In this document: piece after piece, positions 1-46,623 of the stretch
How the letters are laid out: every line of letters begins with the position of its first letter
Position numbering within the stretch: position 1 is the first letter of the stretch
Assembly: GCF_018812025.1 (NCBI RefSeq)
Contig: NC_063045.1
Span: 59,183,883 to 59,247,882, forward strand
Source of the DNA: Megalobrama amblycephala
Taxonomy: Eukaryota > Chordata > Actinopteri > Cypriniformes > Xenocyprididae
DNA length: 64,000 bases
Direction of reading: 5' to 3'
Notes under the pieces: generated by a model
Database searches by the model: none
Told to the model about the DNA's origin: nothing
Seen by the model: the letters and a program-made list of their open reading frames with translations, nothing else
Position numbers and translations under genes: made by a program

Positions 1-249
1 ATACTGCACCATCTAGTGTTTATACAGAGTAACTAATGACAGTTTTATAGCCGGGGTGTCAAACTTATATAGCTTAGCTAGACTGGAGGAAACTTCACGT
101 TACGTGGGCCGAATCAAAACAAGGACATGAACTGTGACGCTGTGAAATTGCATCATCCACAGACACAGTTACAGGCAGACAGGACAAATTTGCACATAAT
201 AGGTATACTACCTTTTAAAAGCCTTTTGGGGTCAATACGATTTTTTAAA

Positions 250-640
250 TATTTTTATTCAGTATATATGCATTAAATTGATTATAAGTGACAGTTAAGA
301 CATTTATAATGTTATAAAATATTCTATATTTCTAATAAATGCTGTTCTTTTGAACTTTTCCACAACAACATGAAGCCACATAACTGTTTTCAACATTGAT
401 AATAATAATAAATGTTTTTTGAGCAGCAAATTAGAATGATTTTTGAAGGATCATGTGACACTGAAGACTGGAGTAATGATGCTTTGCATCACAGGAATAA
501 ATTATATCTTAAAATATATTCAAATAGAAAATAGCCATTTAAAATTGTAATAATATTTCACAATATTACTGTTTTTACTGTAATTTTGATCAAATAAATA
601 CAGTCTTGGTGAGCAGAAGAGACTTTCAAAAACAATTAAA
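250..640 (+). repeat. Half copy of palindromic MITE family A
   Basis: This carries the family signature around TCATGTGACACTGAAGACTGG and ends near a GGTGAGCAGA motif. It corresponds to the right half of the full palindromic copy at 2398-3175. It lies in the last visible ash2l intron, beyond the final exon seen. Confidence 0.75.
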
Positions 641-817
641 AATCTTACTGACCCCAAACCTGTGGTTGTGCATAATAAAAAGTAAGATCCACAATAAAAT
701 GAAAGTTATAACATGCAACACAGCGAATTAAAGAGTTTCTTTCCTGCGGCATATCAACAAAGAATATCTGTTTAAATATTTAGTTTGCTTTGATTTACTT
801 TGACAAAATCTGACTTT

Positions 818-1423
818 TAAGGTACATTTACATGACAACAACGTAATAAAAAGGAAACATTTTTCCTTTGTGTTTTTGAAAGGTTCTGCATGCGATCCCT
901 GTTCACACGGATCCTGAGAAAACATCTGAAAATGCTGTATTATGCATGTCAGGCCAGTAGATGGCGATGTAAGGAACACTACAAGCTTGCGCACATATGC
1001 ATTCTTCTACTATGCAGTGAATACAAAAAAAATTATTCAAGATAAGGGTAAATAATGCATCTCTGCTGGTCGTAGATGACGCAGTAAAGTGCTGTAAATT
1101 TACACTTTACTGGTGTTTAGAGCTGATAAACTCAGTATCTTCAGCAGCACAAACACAGTCATGTGGTTCGCCATTGTTGTTTTGGTTGTCCTCAAGCATC
1201 TCTATAGACTGAACACTTAATATGCACACAAAGTCACCGTTTTCACAAATTTGCATTTTTGTAGTTTACACAGAGACGATAATGATGTCATTTTCAAAAA
1301 TGTTCACTTTGAAATCCTTTTTCAATATTTTGCATTTTCAGGCCCCCAAAATGCTGTTGTCGAGTAAATAAATGATTAATAAATGATTTTTAGTTGAAAA
1401 CGGTGTCGTGTAAACACCCCCTT
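818..1423. mobile_element. MITE-like element with inverted ends
   Basis: The left end (AAGGTACATTTACATGAC) and the right end (GTCGTGTAAACACCCCCTTA) are imperfect inverted repeats about 600 bp apart. The interior resembles a second dispersed fragment near 40915-41010 (shared AGATGGCGATG and TTTACAC-GGAGAC blocks). There are no coding features. It is probably a non-autonomous DNA transposon in the ash2l 3' intron. Confidence 0.55.
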
Positions 1424-1440
1424 AGACCATTTTTCCGTAC

Positions 1441-15979
<14,539 letters not shown>

Positions 15980-15986
<7 letters not shown>

Positions 15987-16025
15987 CTTTCAAATAACGA
16001 CTGACGACTCAAATCTCGCGATGAT
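15980..16025 (-). promoter_or_regulatory. ash2l: ash2l start region with YY1-like and TCTCGCGA motifs
   Basis: On the minus strand the start codon sits inside AAGATGGCTGC, a close match to the YY1 element often found across start codons of housekeeping genes. About 30 bases upstream, at 16014-16021, lies the palindrome TCTCGCGA, the core of the TCTCGCGAGA promoter element. No TATA box is visible nearby. This suggests a TATA-less ubiquitous promoter. The motifs are seen; their function is inferred. Confidence 0.5.
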
Positions 16026-16971
16026 ACAGTGCTTCATCGCTGCCATACTGTGCGTGATTCACTCTATGGCCACACGCACACTGACACCTGTCGGAAAACT
16101 GTTGAATTACTGTGGAAAACAGTAGTATAGTATAGGCTTGGCTTCTGTTAAAAAGATTTTATTTTTTAACCATGTGTTGTTTGTCTTTTAGAGTTATTTA
16201 TTTGTTGTTTAGCCAGATTTTATCATTTTGTACCTTTGTAGTTTAGATTAACAACCCTATTTATTTTAAAAAAGTGTTACAATGCAGATTGAGTATAGTA
16301 TATAGATATCTCTTTTTTAAACCATGTGTGGTTTGTTATCTTGTGTAAATACAACATTTAATTTTATTTCTTTAATTATTTAATAAATATGATCAAACTG
16401 CGCAGAAGTGTTTAACAGCAAAATAGTTTCTTCCTGTATGGACAGATGCTTGAACGAACTATTTCCACAAATCAAATTTCTTTTGAATACACAGTGGACA
16501 TCAAATCCATCGTAAACCTGTAAAACATGGTTTAAACATCTATTACCACTAAAACATCCTTTTGTTCCTCTGAAACTACAGGACAATTATGTGATGGACT
16601 GTTGTTACGCAGAAAGGCCAGACACCCGCGGAGAGAATTGCCTTGTTGATGGAATGTAAAAGAGGCCCGGGAGGATTGTTCCAATACATGCTGTTTTCTC
16701 TGTCCGTCTCGCTGATGTATTGTGGCCATCTGTGACGTACAGACAGAATGAGCCCTTACATGTTTATTCTGAATCAACACTTTGTACAAATCAAGCTCAA
16801 AATACAATCACAAAGTATGCTATCATGGAAAAAATGATAAATAAAAAAAAGATTATTTTGAGATGCATTGAATATTTCCTACCATACACATGACATTGTG
16901 CCAAGTCTGTAATACAGAAGTCCCTATAACAGGTTCATGTGATTGTAGAACAAACTGAAAAATAATTTGAC
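16026..16971. other. ash2l upstream region, no gene recognised
   Basis: AT-rich intergenic DNA upstream of ash2l. Several short ORFs occur on the minus strand (for example 16807-16532, 91 codons), but they show no recognisable domain, splice context or codon bias. I see nothing further that can be supported. Confidence 0.5.
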
Positions 16972-17156
16972 TAATAATGTTTCTAGAACAGCAAATCAGC
17001 ATATTACAATGATTTCTGAAGGATCATGTCACACTGAAGACTGGAGTAATGATGCTGAAAATGTGGCTTTGATCACAGGAATAAATTACATTTTACAATA
17101 TATTCAAATAGAAAACAACTATTTTAAATTGTAATAATATTTCACAATTTTACTTC
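16972..17156. repeat. Partial MITE family A copy
   Basis: The signature GATCATGTCACACTGAAGACTGG is present, but the copy breaks off at the left end of the 38-bp tandem-repeat element, which seems to have inserted beside or into it. Confidence 0.7.
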
Positions 17157-19252
17157 ATCAGTCTGACTACACATGCTACAAACACTCACAACGCAACAAG
17201 ATACATAAACATGCAGCAAATACTCACAACGCAACTAAATACAGAAACGTGCTGCAAATATTCACAACGCAACTAAATACAGAAACGTGCTGCAAATATT
17301 CACAACGCAACTAAATACAGAAACGTGCTGCAAATACACACAATGCAACGAAATACAGAAACGTGCTGCAAATACTCACAACCAACCAAATACAGAAACA
17401 TGCAGTAAATACTCACAACGCAACTAAATACAGAAACGTGCTGCAAAGACTCACAATGCAACCAAATACAGAAACATGCTGCAAATACACACAATGCAAC
17501 GAAATACAGAAACGCACTGCAAATACTCACAACCCAACCAAATACAGAAACATGCTGCAAATACTCACAATGCAACGAAATACAGAAACATGCTGCAAAT
17601 ACTCACAACCCAACCAAATACAGAAACATGCTGCAAATACTCACAACCAACCAAATACAGAAACGTGCTGCAAATACTCACAATGCAACCAAATACAGAA
17701 ACGCGCTGCAAATACTCACAATGCAACCAAATACAGAAACATGCTGCAAATACTCACAATGCAACGGAATACAGAAACATGCTGCAAATACTCACAACCA
17801 ACCAAATACAGAAACGTGCTGCAAATACAATGCAACTAAATACAGAAATGCGCTGCAAATACTCACAACCCAACTAAATACAGAAACGCGCTGCAAATAC
17901 TCACAACCCAACTAAATACAGAAGCGTGTTGCAAATACTCACAATGCAACCAAATACAGAAACATGCAGTAAATACTCACAATGCAACTAAATACAGAAA
18001 TGCGCTGCAAATACTCACAACCCAACTAAATACAGAAACGCGCTGCAAATACTCATAACCTAACTAAATACAGAAACGCGGTGCAAATACTCACAACCCA
18101 ACCAAATACAGAAATGCGCTGCAAATACTCACAACCCAACCAAATACAGAAACATGCAGTAAATACTCACAACCCAACTAAATACAGAAACGTGCTGCAA
18201 ATACTCACACTGCAACCAAATGCAGAAACGCGCAGCAAATACTCACAACACAATGCAACTAAATACAGAAACGCGCTGCAAATACTCACAATGCAACTAG
18301 ATAAATACCGAAACGTGTTTCAAATACTCACAACACAACTAGCTAAATACAGAATCGCGCTGCAAATACTCACAACGCAACCAAATACAGAAACGCGCTG
18401 TAAATACTCACACCGCAACCAAATACTGAAACGCGATGCAAATACTCACACCACAACCAAAAACAGAATCGCCTTGCAAATACTCACAACGCAACTAGCT
18501 AAATACAGAAACGTGCTGCAAATACTCACAATGCAATTAGCTAAATACAGAAACGCATTTCAAAATACTCACAACACAACTAGCTAATTACAGAAACATG
18601 CTGCAAATACTCACAATGCAACTAGCTAAATACAGAAGCGTGTGCTGCAAATACTCACAACGCAATGCAACTAAATACAAAACACACTGCAAATACTCAC
18701 AGCGCAACTAGCTAAATACAGAAACACATTTCAAATACTCACAATGCAATGCAACTAAATATAGAAACACGCTGCAAATATTCACAATGCAACTAGTTAA
18801 ATACAGAAGCGTGTGCTGCAAATACTCACAACGCAACCAAATACAGAAACGTGCTGCAAATACTCACAACGCAATGCAACTAAATACAGAAACACATTGC
18901 AAATACTCACAACGCAATGCAACTTAAATACAGAAACACATTGCAAATACTCACAACGCAACTAGCTAAATACAGAAACGAGCTGCAAATACTCACAACG
19001 CAACCAAATATAAAACATGCTGCAAATACTCACTATGCACACGATCAGGGTGTTAAAATAAACAAAAAAAAGCTCACCTTTCAGGTCATCGAACAATACC
19101 ACTGACGAGTAGACTTTGAACAATAAGCAGTCCCAGCCAGGTTCATCACTTGTTGGGGAAACATTATTTCTGTTGTGATCTGTGCTATTTGCAGCATGTT
19201 TTTGTATTTAGTTGCGTTGTGAGTATTTGCAGCACGTGTATTCAAACTGATG
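17157..19252. repeat. 38-bp minisatellite array bracketed by inverted ends
   Basis: About 50 head-to-tail units of a 38-bp monomer of the form CAAATACTCACAACGCAACT-AAATACAGAAACGTGCTG run from about 17170 to 19045; later units gain inserts such as AGCT or an extra AATGC. The outer ends are mirror images: the left begins CATCAGTCTGACTACACATG, and the right, at 19185-19252, is an inverted monomer reading out to CAAACTGATGATG. The array is open in several frames because the monomer lacks stops, but 38 is not a multiple of 3, so no constant peptide repeat results. Confidence 0.9.
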
Positions 19253-20398
19253 ATGTTTTCTTAATTTGCTGGCATTTTTTCTATTTGCATGTTGAGCTCT
19301 CTCGTCTACCGTAGTTTTGCCTTTTTTTGAAATAATAATAGTGAATTTTTATAAAACAAATTGCATCACACTGGCTATTATAGTCCATATCAGCCGACCC
19401 ACGCAATGGTCAATAATTTATATGTGTTCAACTTCAAAAGACTCTAAGAATTAAGTGTAGGTTAATAAGGTTAATCTGTTTTCAGCAGAACCACTAGAGA
19501 ACTTCTCATGTGTAATTGAGCTGTAAAGCAGCAAAGCTCCAGGCACACTACTTCTGTAGGACCCTTGCTGGTGCATCTCCTCATCCTCATCGGTCCGGAC
19601 AAAGACGCAGGTCAGGCAGGGTCAGAGACACTAGTGACATCTGCTAATTGTCCTGGTGGGCCGGCTAAGCCTCGCTCAGTGAATACCAGCAGCATAGTTG
19701 GCGTTGGCGCCTGGCAGCTGCCGCGGTGGGCCACCTCTGGAGGCTTTGGGGATTATTTACAACATCATAAAGCCATTGTCTGGATGCTCCTACTGTGCAC
19801 ACAACTCATCAAGGTGAAGAGGAGCACACTTTGTGCTGCATTAGATGTTGCAACATAAAATTGCCTCCACAAACTTTGCTGCCTGCATGCATAAGAGCTT
19901 TTTTAGATCTTAATATGCCAATTAAAACAAATACAACTGTCCTAGACACAAAGTGTAAAGCATTTCTAAAGTGCTTGTTTTTAAATGAGGAAGTCTTTAC
20001 ATGCATTTTGCATTCAATTATATTGTATTGACATGTTTAAATGTCGCTTAGTTTTGTACAGAACAGCTAAAGTAAATGCTCATTTTGGTCTTTGGTTTTG
20101 TTAAAAACAAATGATTTTTATTAAATGAAAAAAAAATTAATATGCATTTGTTTTTCCATTTGGTCACCTAAATTATTGAACCTAAATTATACAATATTTC
20201 CTAACATACATATGACATTGTGCCAAGTCGTCAATGCAAAAAAAAAAAAAAAAAAAAACAGAAAAAAACTTTTTTATTTCCATTTACTAAAATATATTTT
20301 ATTTTATATTTTTGAATAAATGTTAAATATAAATATTATATGAAATATATTGGCATGTATTAAAATTTAAAATAAATAATACACTAAAAATACACTAA

Positions 20399-20457
<59 letters not shown>

Positions 20458-20818
20458 CCTATATATATACGCACACACACAGACAAACTTTTATATTAGA
20501 TGTGATTAATTGATTTAACAGTACTAACATATTTAATTTGACTTTTTAACATGGTTTTTAATTTAATTTATTCTCATTTTACTTTAGTTTTAGTTTAATT
20601 TAAACATGCTCACCTCACAAAAAATTTTTCTGGAAGACTTTAGTCGATTATTTAGCATAACAACAGCTTCTCACACGCTCGACCACCGTAAAATCACACA
20701 ATTGCAAATAACGACAAGCACTGATACAAAAAACTACACGGCTCTTCAGAAAAGGGCACATTTTAACCAGATGCAGGGCAATAAATGGCAAAGGAAGCGT
20801 GTCACCCACTGAGACACA
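19253..20818. other. Intergenic region with a GC-rich island and microsatellites
   Basis: Most is AT-rich and featureless. 19490-19830 stands out as GC-richer and not obviously repetitive (see findings). Poly-A lies at about 20237-20260 and a TG/TA microsatellite at about 20400-20456. A 97-codon ORF (19565-19858) lies over the GC-rich block but shows no recognisable domain. No gene called. Confidence 0.5.
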
Positions 20819-20930
20819 TTCACATGTTAAAGTGTGTAAAGGAGGAGTTTGAGGGTTTGGTTTAAACTCACTGAGGTCCTTTAACATGTTAATTTTACAC
20901 GCGTCTGTTTGAGGTGTATATAAAGGTATG
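20819..20930 (+). promoter_or_regulatory. pnx: pnx core promoter: TATA box and upstream palindromes
   Basis: TATATAAA lies at 20917-20924, about 65 bases before the start codon, which would place initiation near 20950. Upstream, CATGTTAAAG (20823-20832) is repeated in inverted form at 20879-20888, and TTAACATGTTAA (20881-20892) is a perfect 12-bp palindrome just before the TATA box. A TATA promoter suits a tightly regulated developmental gene. Binding proteins are unknown. Confidence 0.6.
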
Positions 20931-20988
20931 GAGACAGTCAGATATCACAGTTCACATTTACTCGCTGCTCTTGGAACAGACGGTCAGG

Positions 20989-22649
<1,661 letters not shown>

Positions 22650-22946
22650 TCCACTTCTATAAGCATCAGAGAAACTTTTTAGTGTCTAGTTCTTTAGAGT
22701 GTTAAACAACAAAACCGATGTACTGATCTAATGAAACATCAATAACTTTTTAATCCCTAGAAGTTTTTGATTTGAAGTTCTTTGCTCTAAAGAACCATTG
22801 AAGAAAGGCTATTTTTAATAGTGAATGAATGAACACCAGCAATATATTTAATGTGATATTTAATTTTTGTAACCATTGTCATAATATTTATGTCTTTGAC
22901 CATTATATTTATACCACATTTTAAATGCATGTATTTGTAATATTAC

Positions 22947-22952
22947 AATAAA
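22947..22952 (+). terminator. pnx: pnx polyadenylation signal
   Basis: AATAAA about 300 bases after the stop codon, followed by T-rich sequence (TATATTTTTGC). It is the first canonical signal downstream. Confidence 0.7.
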
Positions 22953-23359
22953 GCTTATATTTTTGCACTTTTGATCTTATTTTGCCATTTCACAGTTATA
23001 ATTAAACCTATAAATCTCTTCTGTCTAAAGGCCCGTTCACACCAAGAACGATAACTATATTTGTGTCCACACCAACGAACGATAGCGGTCTGTTTATTCT
23101 AAACACAAGCGCAGCAGTTTCAAAGTGTCTACATTTTGCTGTTCTTGTTGCATTTACACGGCTTTAACCAGCAGATGTCCTCATCATGCTATGTTTCAAG
23201 TGAATAGCTAGTGTAATCGATCTAGTGAATTGAGCTGACTAAGTCAATATAGTGGACAACACCTAGTCTTTTTTAACTTCAACTTCAAAGGAAGCAAGAC
23301 AGTGTTGTCAAAACTAGCGCTGAATACCTGAGGTAATTTTATGTTACACTGTTTGCTAA

Positions 23360-23560
23360 TGATAATGATCTACGGAGCCTCAGACATGACATGCAGGAAA
23401 AAAAATTAAATCGTGTACACAATTTACTAATTCGTTCCTTCGATTTACTAAATCATTCCCTAGATTTACTAAATTGCGTGCACAATTTACTAAATCGTTC
23501 CCTCGATTTACTAAAATGTGCGCATGATTAATTTTTTTTTTCCTTGTGGTGTTTTTTATA
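23360..23560. repeat. Short copy of the element carrying the 42-bp minisatellite
   Basis: It starts with ACGGAGCCTCAGACATGACA then TGCAGGAAAAAA, followed by about three units of a CGTTCCCTCGATTTACTAAAT type. The same end and monomer occur in opposite orientation, greatly expanded, at 41960-42895. Confidence 0.75.
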
Positions 23561-23580
23561 TGCTTTAAGATGAAAGATCT

Positions 23581-25148
23581 TTAAAGGAATACTCCACTTT
23601 TTTTGAAAATAGGCTCATTTTCCAACTCCTCTAGAGTTAAACGGTTGAGTTTTACCATTTTCGAATCCATTCAGCCAATCTCTGGGTCTGGCGGTACCAC
23701 TTTTAGCATAGCTTAGCATAGTTCATTGAATCTGATTAGACCGTTAGCATCTCGCTCAAAAATTACCAAAGACTTTCGATATTTTTCCTATTTAAAACTT
23801 AACTCATCTGTAGTTACATCGTGTACTGAGAATGACGGAAAATGAAAAGTTGCTGCCGTACCATGGGTGATATTATGATATTACGCACCGCCTGTGACAC
23901 CCTGCTTGCACAGCGAGCGTGCCTTGCAACCATGGAGACATTTGTGAGAGGCGCTGCATAATATCATAATATCACCCATGGTATGGCAGCAAACTTCATT
24001 GATTATTACGCAGGAATGAGAGTATAGTTCCTAGACATACATATCAGCCTAGAAAATCAGAACTTTTAATTTTTCGTCGGTCTTAGTACACGATGTAACT
24101 ACAGAAGAGTCAAGTTTTAAATGGGAAAAATATTGAAACTCTTTGGTCGTTTTTGAGCGAGATGCTAACGGTCTAATCAGATTCAATGAACTATGCTAAG
24201 CTATGCTAAAAATGGTACCACCAGACCCGCAGATCGGCTGAATGGATTCAATAATGGTAAAACTCAACTGTTTAACTCTACACTGTAAAAAAAATCCCGT
24301 TGTTTCTACGGAAAAATACCGGCAGCTGTGGTTACCAGAACAATACTGTAAAAATGACATCAAACCGTAAACATACTTACGGAGTTACATGTGAATTTTA
24401 CATTTTAAATATGTATATTTAACATTGGATTTCAGTACACTGTAAAAAAAATCCCAGTAAAATTTACGGTAAAATAACATATTTCATTAACTGATATAAT
24501 GTTAATTTACCAACCTAATGAAGTACTAATATCTGTTTTGTATCTTTATAATACACTGACAGTCACCAAACTCAGTGGTGATAAGAGTCACATGATGAAT
24601 CAAAGTTCATCACAAGCAGCTTTTCCACAAGCTGAGGAGGACAATACTAATATATAGAAGGAGCACACAGTGTCATTCACACACACACACTAAACACCAT
24701 CATGGTAACATGCATGAAATTTTAAAAATGCAATAAACATTAATTTAACAACATTAGATGTAACATAAAACCCTAATGTACATAACTGATTAGAAAAAAA
24801 TGAGAAAAACTAAGAAGAAAAAACAAAAATATATCAAATGTGAAGTGTCACGCAGGGAATTGTGGGAATGTCAATTTACGTTTTTTCACTGTAAATTTTA
24901 CAATGAATTGTTATTTTTCACTTTCAAAAACTGGAATTTAACGGTATTTTACCGTAAAATTACATTAAATGTACCGTTAGATCTATTACAGTTATTCACC
25001 GTATATAGTACGGAAACTTTCTGTAACCAATAACAGTTTTTCACCGACATTTTTACAGTCTTTTACTGTTAAAATCACGGTCATTTTTTACAGTGTAGGG
25101 GAGCTGGAAAATGAGCCTATTTTTTAAAAAAGTGGAGTGTTCCTTTAA
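23581..25148. mobile_element. Palindromic MITE family E with nested insertion
   Basis: The ends TTAAAGGAATACTCCACTTT and AAAGTGGAGTGTTCCTTTAA are inverted repeats, and both arms continue through GAATCCATTCAGCC and TAGCATAGCTTAGCATAG-type blocks to a centre near 23900. The right arm is split at 24281-25095 by another element. No coding capacity. Confidence 0.85.
24281..25095. mobile_element. Nested CACTGTAAAAAA...TTTTTTACAGTG element with TA duplication
   Basis: The insert is flanked by TA on both sides (24279-24280 and 25096-25097), and its host arm reads continuously when it is ignored. The terminal 12 bases are perfect inverted repeats. A second left end, TACACTGTAAAAAAA, occurs inside at about 24436, so two related copies may be superimposed with only one right end kept. 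TA duplication suggests Tc1/mariner-type mobilisation. Confidence 0.8.
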
Positions 25149-26382
25149 ACCTGCTGATATCTAAAGACAGTTTCAAAAACGCGGTTTGAAATCGCTGGTG
25201 TCTCTTACGTCACCAGTAACGTCACCAATCAGTTACGTCACCAATCACGTCAACGTGCCGGCGGGCTTTAGCATATCATTAACTATGACCACTCTGGAGA
25301 AGGCAGCTGGAATGGGAACATGGTTTGTAACATTAGCAACACATTATTAGCTGTTTGATAACGTAGTCAAGCAAAAGGCTAATCATATTAATTACTGTTA
25401 TGTGCCCGACATTGTAAAAAAAAAATCATTTTGCAGCGTTTACCTCAGTAAGTTCTGTGCTCGTGTGAGTGGAGGTGATTCTAATTAGCATATTCATAGA
25501 TCTGTTTAGTGAATGAAGCAAGGGTATAGAGTTACTTTAAGTTATTTTAAGGCATAAAAATATCACATGAAAAAACGTTTAAATATGTCGTGATCAAAAA
25601 TGAGTTTTAAGGGATATAGTTATTGACTACAGGGGGACTTTATTTAGTTCATTTGCATATGCCAACAGTATGATGGAAACAGAAAGTCAAATACGAGTGA
25701 AAGAATTAAAACCAGCAGCAGATTCATTAACAGATGGAGGGCAGAAAGTGGCGACAGACAGGAAATCAAATGATAAGAGCAGAACTGACTCACAGCTACA
25801 GACTTCTGGCTCATGATGGAAGATGATGAATATGAGCAAACGTTTTAAATGACTCCAGCAGAAAAACATCTGTCTGTAATTCAGCACATGGATTTGATTA
25901 ACGTCAGATGTCCGTTGGCACCATCAATAAATAGTTGCTTTTTCATGGTTGCGAGAGAACCGTGTAGAAGATTCTTTTATTTTCCACATTCTGATTTAGT
26001 TTGCTTCATGCATGGCTAACCAGGAATGGAGTCATAAATGTGTTGGTTTCAATAAAATATATTAGCTCTACAAGCCAAGGCAAAATTGAGAGCAAACATG
26101 TTTGACAACCATTAACCAAGTTTAAGAGAAGAAATATGAAGAAATAACCACTGACTGAGTTTGTTTTTACAAAATAATGAAGGCAGATCTGTGCCGTTTC
26201 TGCAAACTAGAGTCTTTTCAAAGACTTTTTAGACCTTTGGTATGATTCGGTACTGAACGGCTTTAGTCCATCAGTTTCATCTCAAAAAATGCTTGTAATG
26301 AAAGCAAACAATTGATGAGGTCTGATTGAATCAAACCAAGTACGATTCAGTAAAGTATGAACTGAACTCAATTCAAGAAGTC
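25149..26382. other. Intergenic region between pnx and aebp1, nothing recognised
   Basis: AT-rich, with no convincing exon, RNA gene or long repeat. Small ORFs such as 25887-25687 on the minus strand have no recognisable content. Confidence 0.5.
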
Positions 26383-26690
26383 TCTTCTGCTCACCAAGGC
26401 TGCATTTATTTGATCAAAAATACAGTAAAATATGAAAAAAATGTGAAATATTATTACAATTTAAAAGAACTGTTTTCTATTTGAATACATTTTAAAATAT
26501 AATTTATTTCTGTGATCAAAGCTGAATTTTCAGCATCATTACTCCAGTCTTCAGTGTCACATGATCCTTCAGAAATCAGTCTAATATCCTGATTTGCTAA
26601 TTTATCAGTTATCATTGGTGTTTAAATGGTATTATTAATAATAGTTCTTATAATTATCACTGTTAAAAACAGTTTTTGTTGCTTACGTTG
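26383..26690. repeat. Half copy of MITE family A
   Basis: This matches the left arm of the 2398-3175 element (CTCTTCTGCTCACCAAGGC, CCAGTCTTCAGTGTCACATG). Confidence 0.8.
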
Positions 26691-26944
26691 TGTTGAAAAC
26701 CTTGTAACACCTTTGATGTTCCCGGTCAAAAATGACCAGCCTTTTAAAAATTGCTTGTAAATCTCTCGTTATGCTATATTATCACCAAATATTGGATTAA
26801 ATCTTTTTGTCAACTTATTTTCTTTCAATTAGCACAGGTTTTGTATTGTAGGCCTCATTGATCTGAGATATATGATCCTCAAAAAACATTATTTGTGGAT
26901 AATTTTATCAATATTCAATAAAATATGGAAAAATGCACTGTTTA

Positions 26945-27495
26945 TCACACTAGTGTGCCTGTGAAGTTTCAGCTCAAAATCCCCCACAGATCATTTATTA
27001 TAGCTATTGTCAAATTTGCCCCTATTTGGGTGTGAGCAAAAACACGCCGTTTTTGTGTGTGTCCCTTTAAATGCAAATGAGCTGCTGCTCCCGGCCCCCT
27101 TTCCAGAAGAGGGCGGAGCTTTAACAGCTCAACAACAACAAAGCTGGAGAATCTCACGCAGCCAAAATGAGGATTGTCAGTAACGGTGTTCAGCCTTACA
27201 TTGTTCAAACCGGAGTCGACACTGATGGAGAGACGTTACAACTTTTAGAATGAAACTGGACGTTTCTGCGTGTTCTCGGGGGCGGGGTTTATGTAAATTT
27301 TGGGGTTTGTGATGTCACTAACCCGGGAATAATCTCGTTGTAGTCCCTACCTAGTCCTTAAAAAGCGATTTCTGTAAAAGAAAATATCTCCCTTTGCATT
27401 GAACTTTGTGCGTCATAACTTTGTTTATGCTCAAACAGCAACATTACATACTAAAGTTAAAAAAGGGGAATCATAATCAAGGACCCCTTTAACTA
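26945..27495. mobile_element. MITE family D copy
   Basis: Shared blocks are CAGATCATTTATTATAGC, GGTGTGAGCAAAAACACG, TCCAGAAGAGGGCGGAGCTT and CAGCCAAAATGAGGATTGTC. Related copies lie at 28935-29478 (opposite orientation), 34277-34592 and 53034-53815. Its short ORFs recur in every copy and are not genes. Confidence 0.8.
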
Positions 27496-27650
27496 ACATT
27501 TTTGGGGAAAAGAAAATCTTCTCCCAAACACAACAGAAGGGTTTAATCTTACTTTTCCTCAACTTTTGAATGGTAGTATATTATGGTTCCCTCAAAAATA
27601 TTAAGCAATAAAGATTGTCTTACTTTCCTCCAAACCTTTGAACACAAGTG

Positions 27651-27655
27651 TACTT

Positions 27656-27690
<35 letters not shown>
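27651..27690. repeat. CT microsatellite upstream of the aebp1 start
   Basis: An uninterrupted (CT)n of about 32 bases, roughly 300 bases before the aebp1 ATG. It may lie in the 5' UTR or proximal promoter; no TATA box is obvious. Confidence 0.85.
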
Positions 27691-27694
<4 letters not shown>

Positions 27695-27991
27695 CTCCTC
27701 CTCTTTTTCTCTGTGGGTTTTGTCCTGCTCCTCACTCACTCGGAGGGGGATGTCAGCGGAATTCCATTCCACTGGAAGAGGGAAAACAGCCACAATCCCT
27801 GTTACATCTGACTTCCACACCAGCTTCACTGATACCATCTCCTGCAGATTCCAAGAATATCCAAACATTTGGATGAACTACTTTTCATAGACAACCTGAC
27901 GAGTCCCAGCTTTTCCAACTGTCACACATTTACCATTTAAAGAGAGACCATCTCTAACCAGTAGTATTGGTGTAGAAGATCCCAGAAAACC

Positions 27992-46213
<18,222 letters not shown>

Positions 46214-46456
46214 AGAAGGATTGAATGGAAATATTGCCCTCTTTAGGCTTTAAGCATTCATAAATTACAAATCAGGCTCTCTGTGGAACAGAGTTTAAAA
46301 AACAGAAATATCATTATTATTTAATTCAAGGTGTCTTATGTGAATAGTCACAAGAATGAGGTGTTACCATTAAAAGAAGGCAAAATTAGCTAATTCTGAG
46401 CTGTTCTCAAATGACATGCTTGTGTACACGAATATTATAAAGTTCACTTTTTTTCT

Positions 46457-46602
46457 AATAAAATGTCTCAATATCATTTTATGTTATTGTGATTTCCATG
46501 TTATGTATAATGTAAGTGAAAATACAATTTTGTGTACATTTATATGTAGCCTACATTAAGTTGTAGTTTCAAATGAACTATCACCATCATGCACTTAATA
46601 AA
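46457..46602 (+). terminator. aebp1: aebp1 polyadenylation signals
   Basis: AATAAA occurs at 46457-46462 and again at 46597-46602, about 240 and 380 bases after the stop codon at 46213. Either could be used. Confidence 0.65.
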
Positions 46603-46623
46603 GATAATGTACATTGAGGTTAA

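Noticed and set aside
1..1440. Last ash2l exon(s) within the window
   Set aside because: I searched both strands by eye for the conserved NFGP...FKYPP and DMGWGAV segment and did not find it, so it is taken to be off the left edge.
17363..18587. Long plus-strand ORFs through the 38-bp array (up to 168 codons)
   Set aside because: They exist because the monomer has few stops. The unit is not a multiple of three, so the peptide repeat changes frame every unit, and there is no start or splice context.
17157..19045. Possible CRISPR array
   Set aside because: The repeats are contiguous with no unique spacers, and the genome is eukaryotic.
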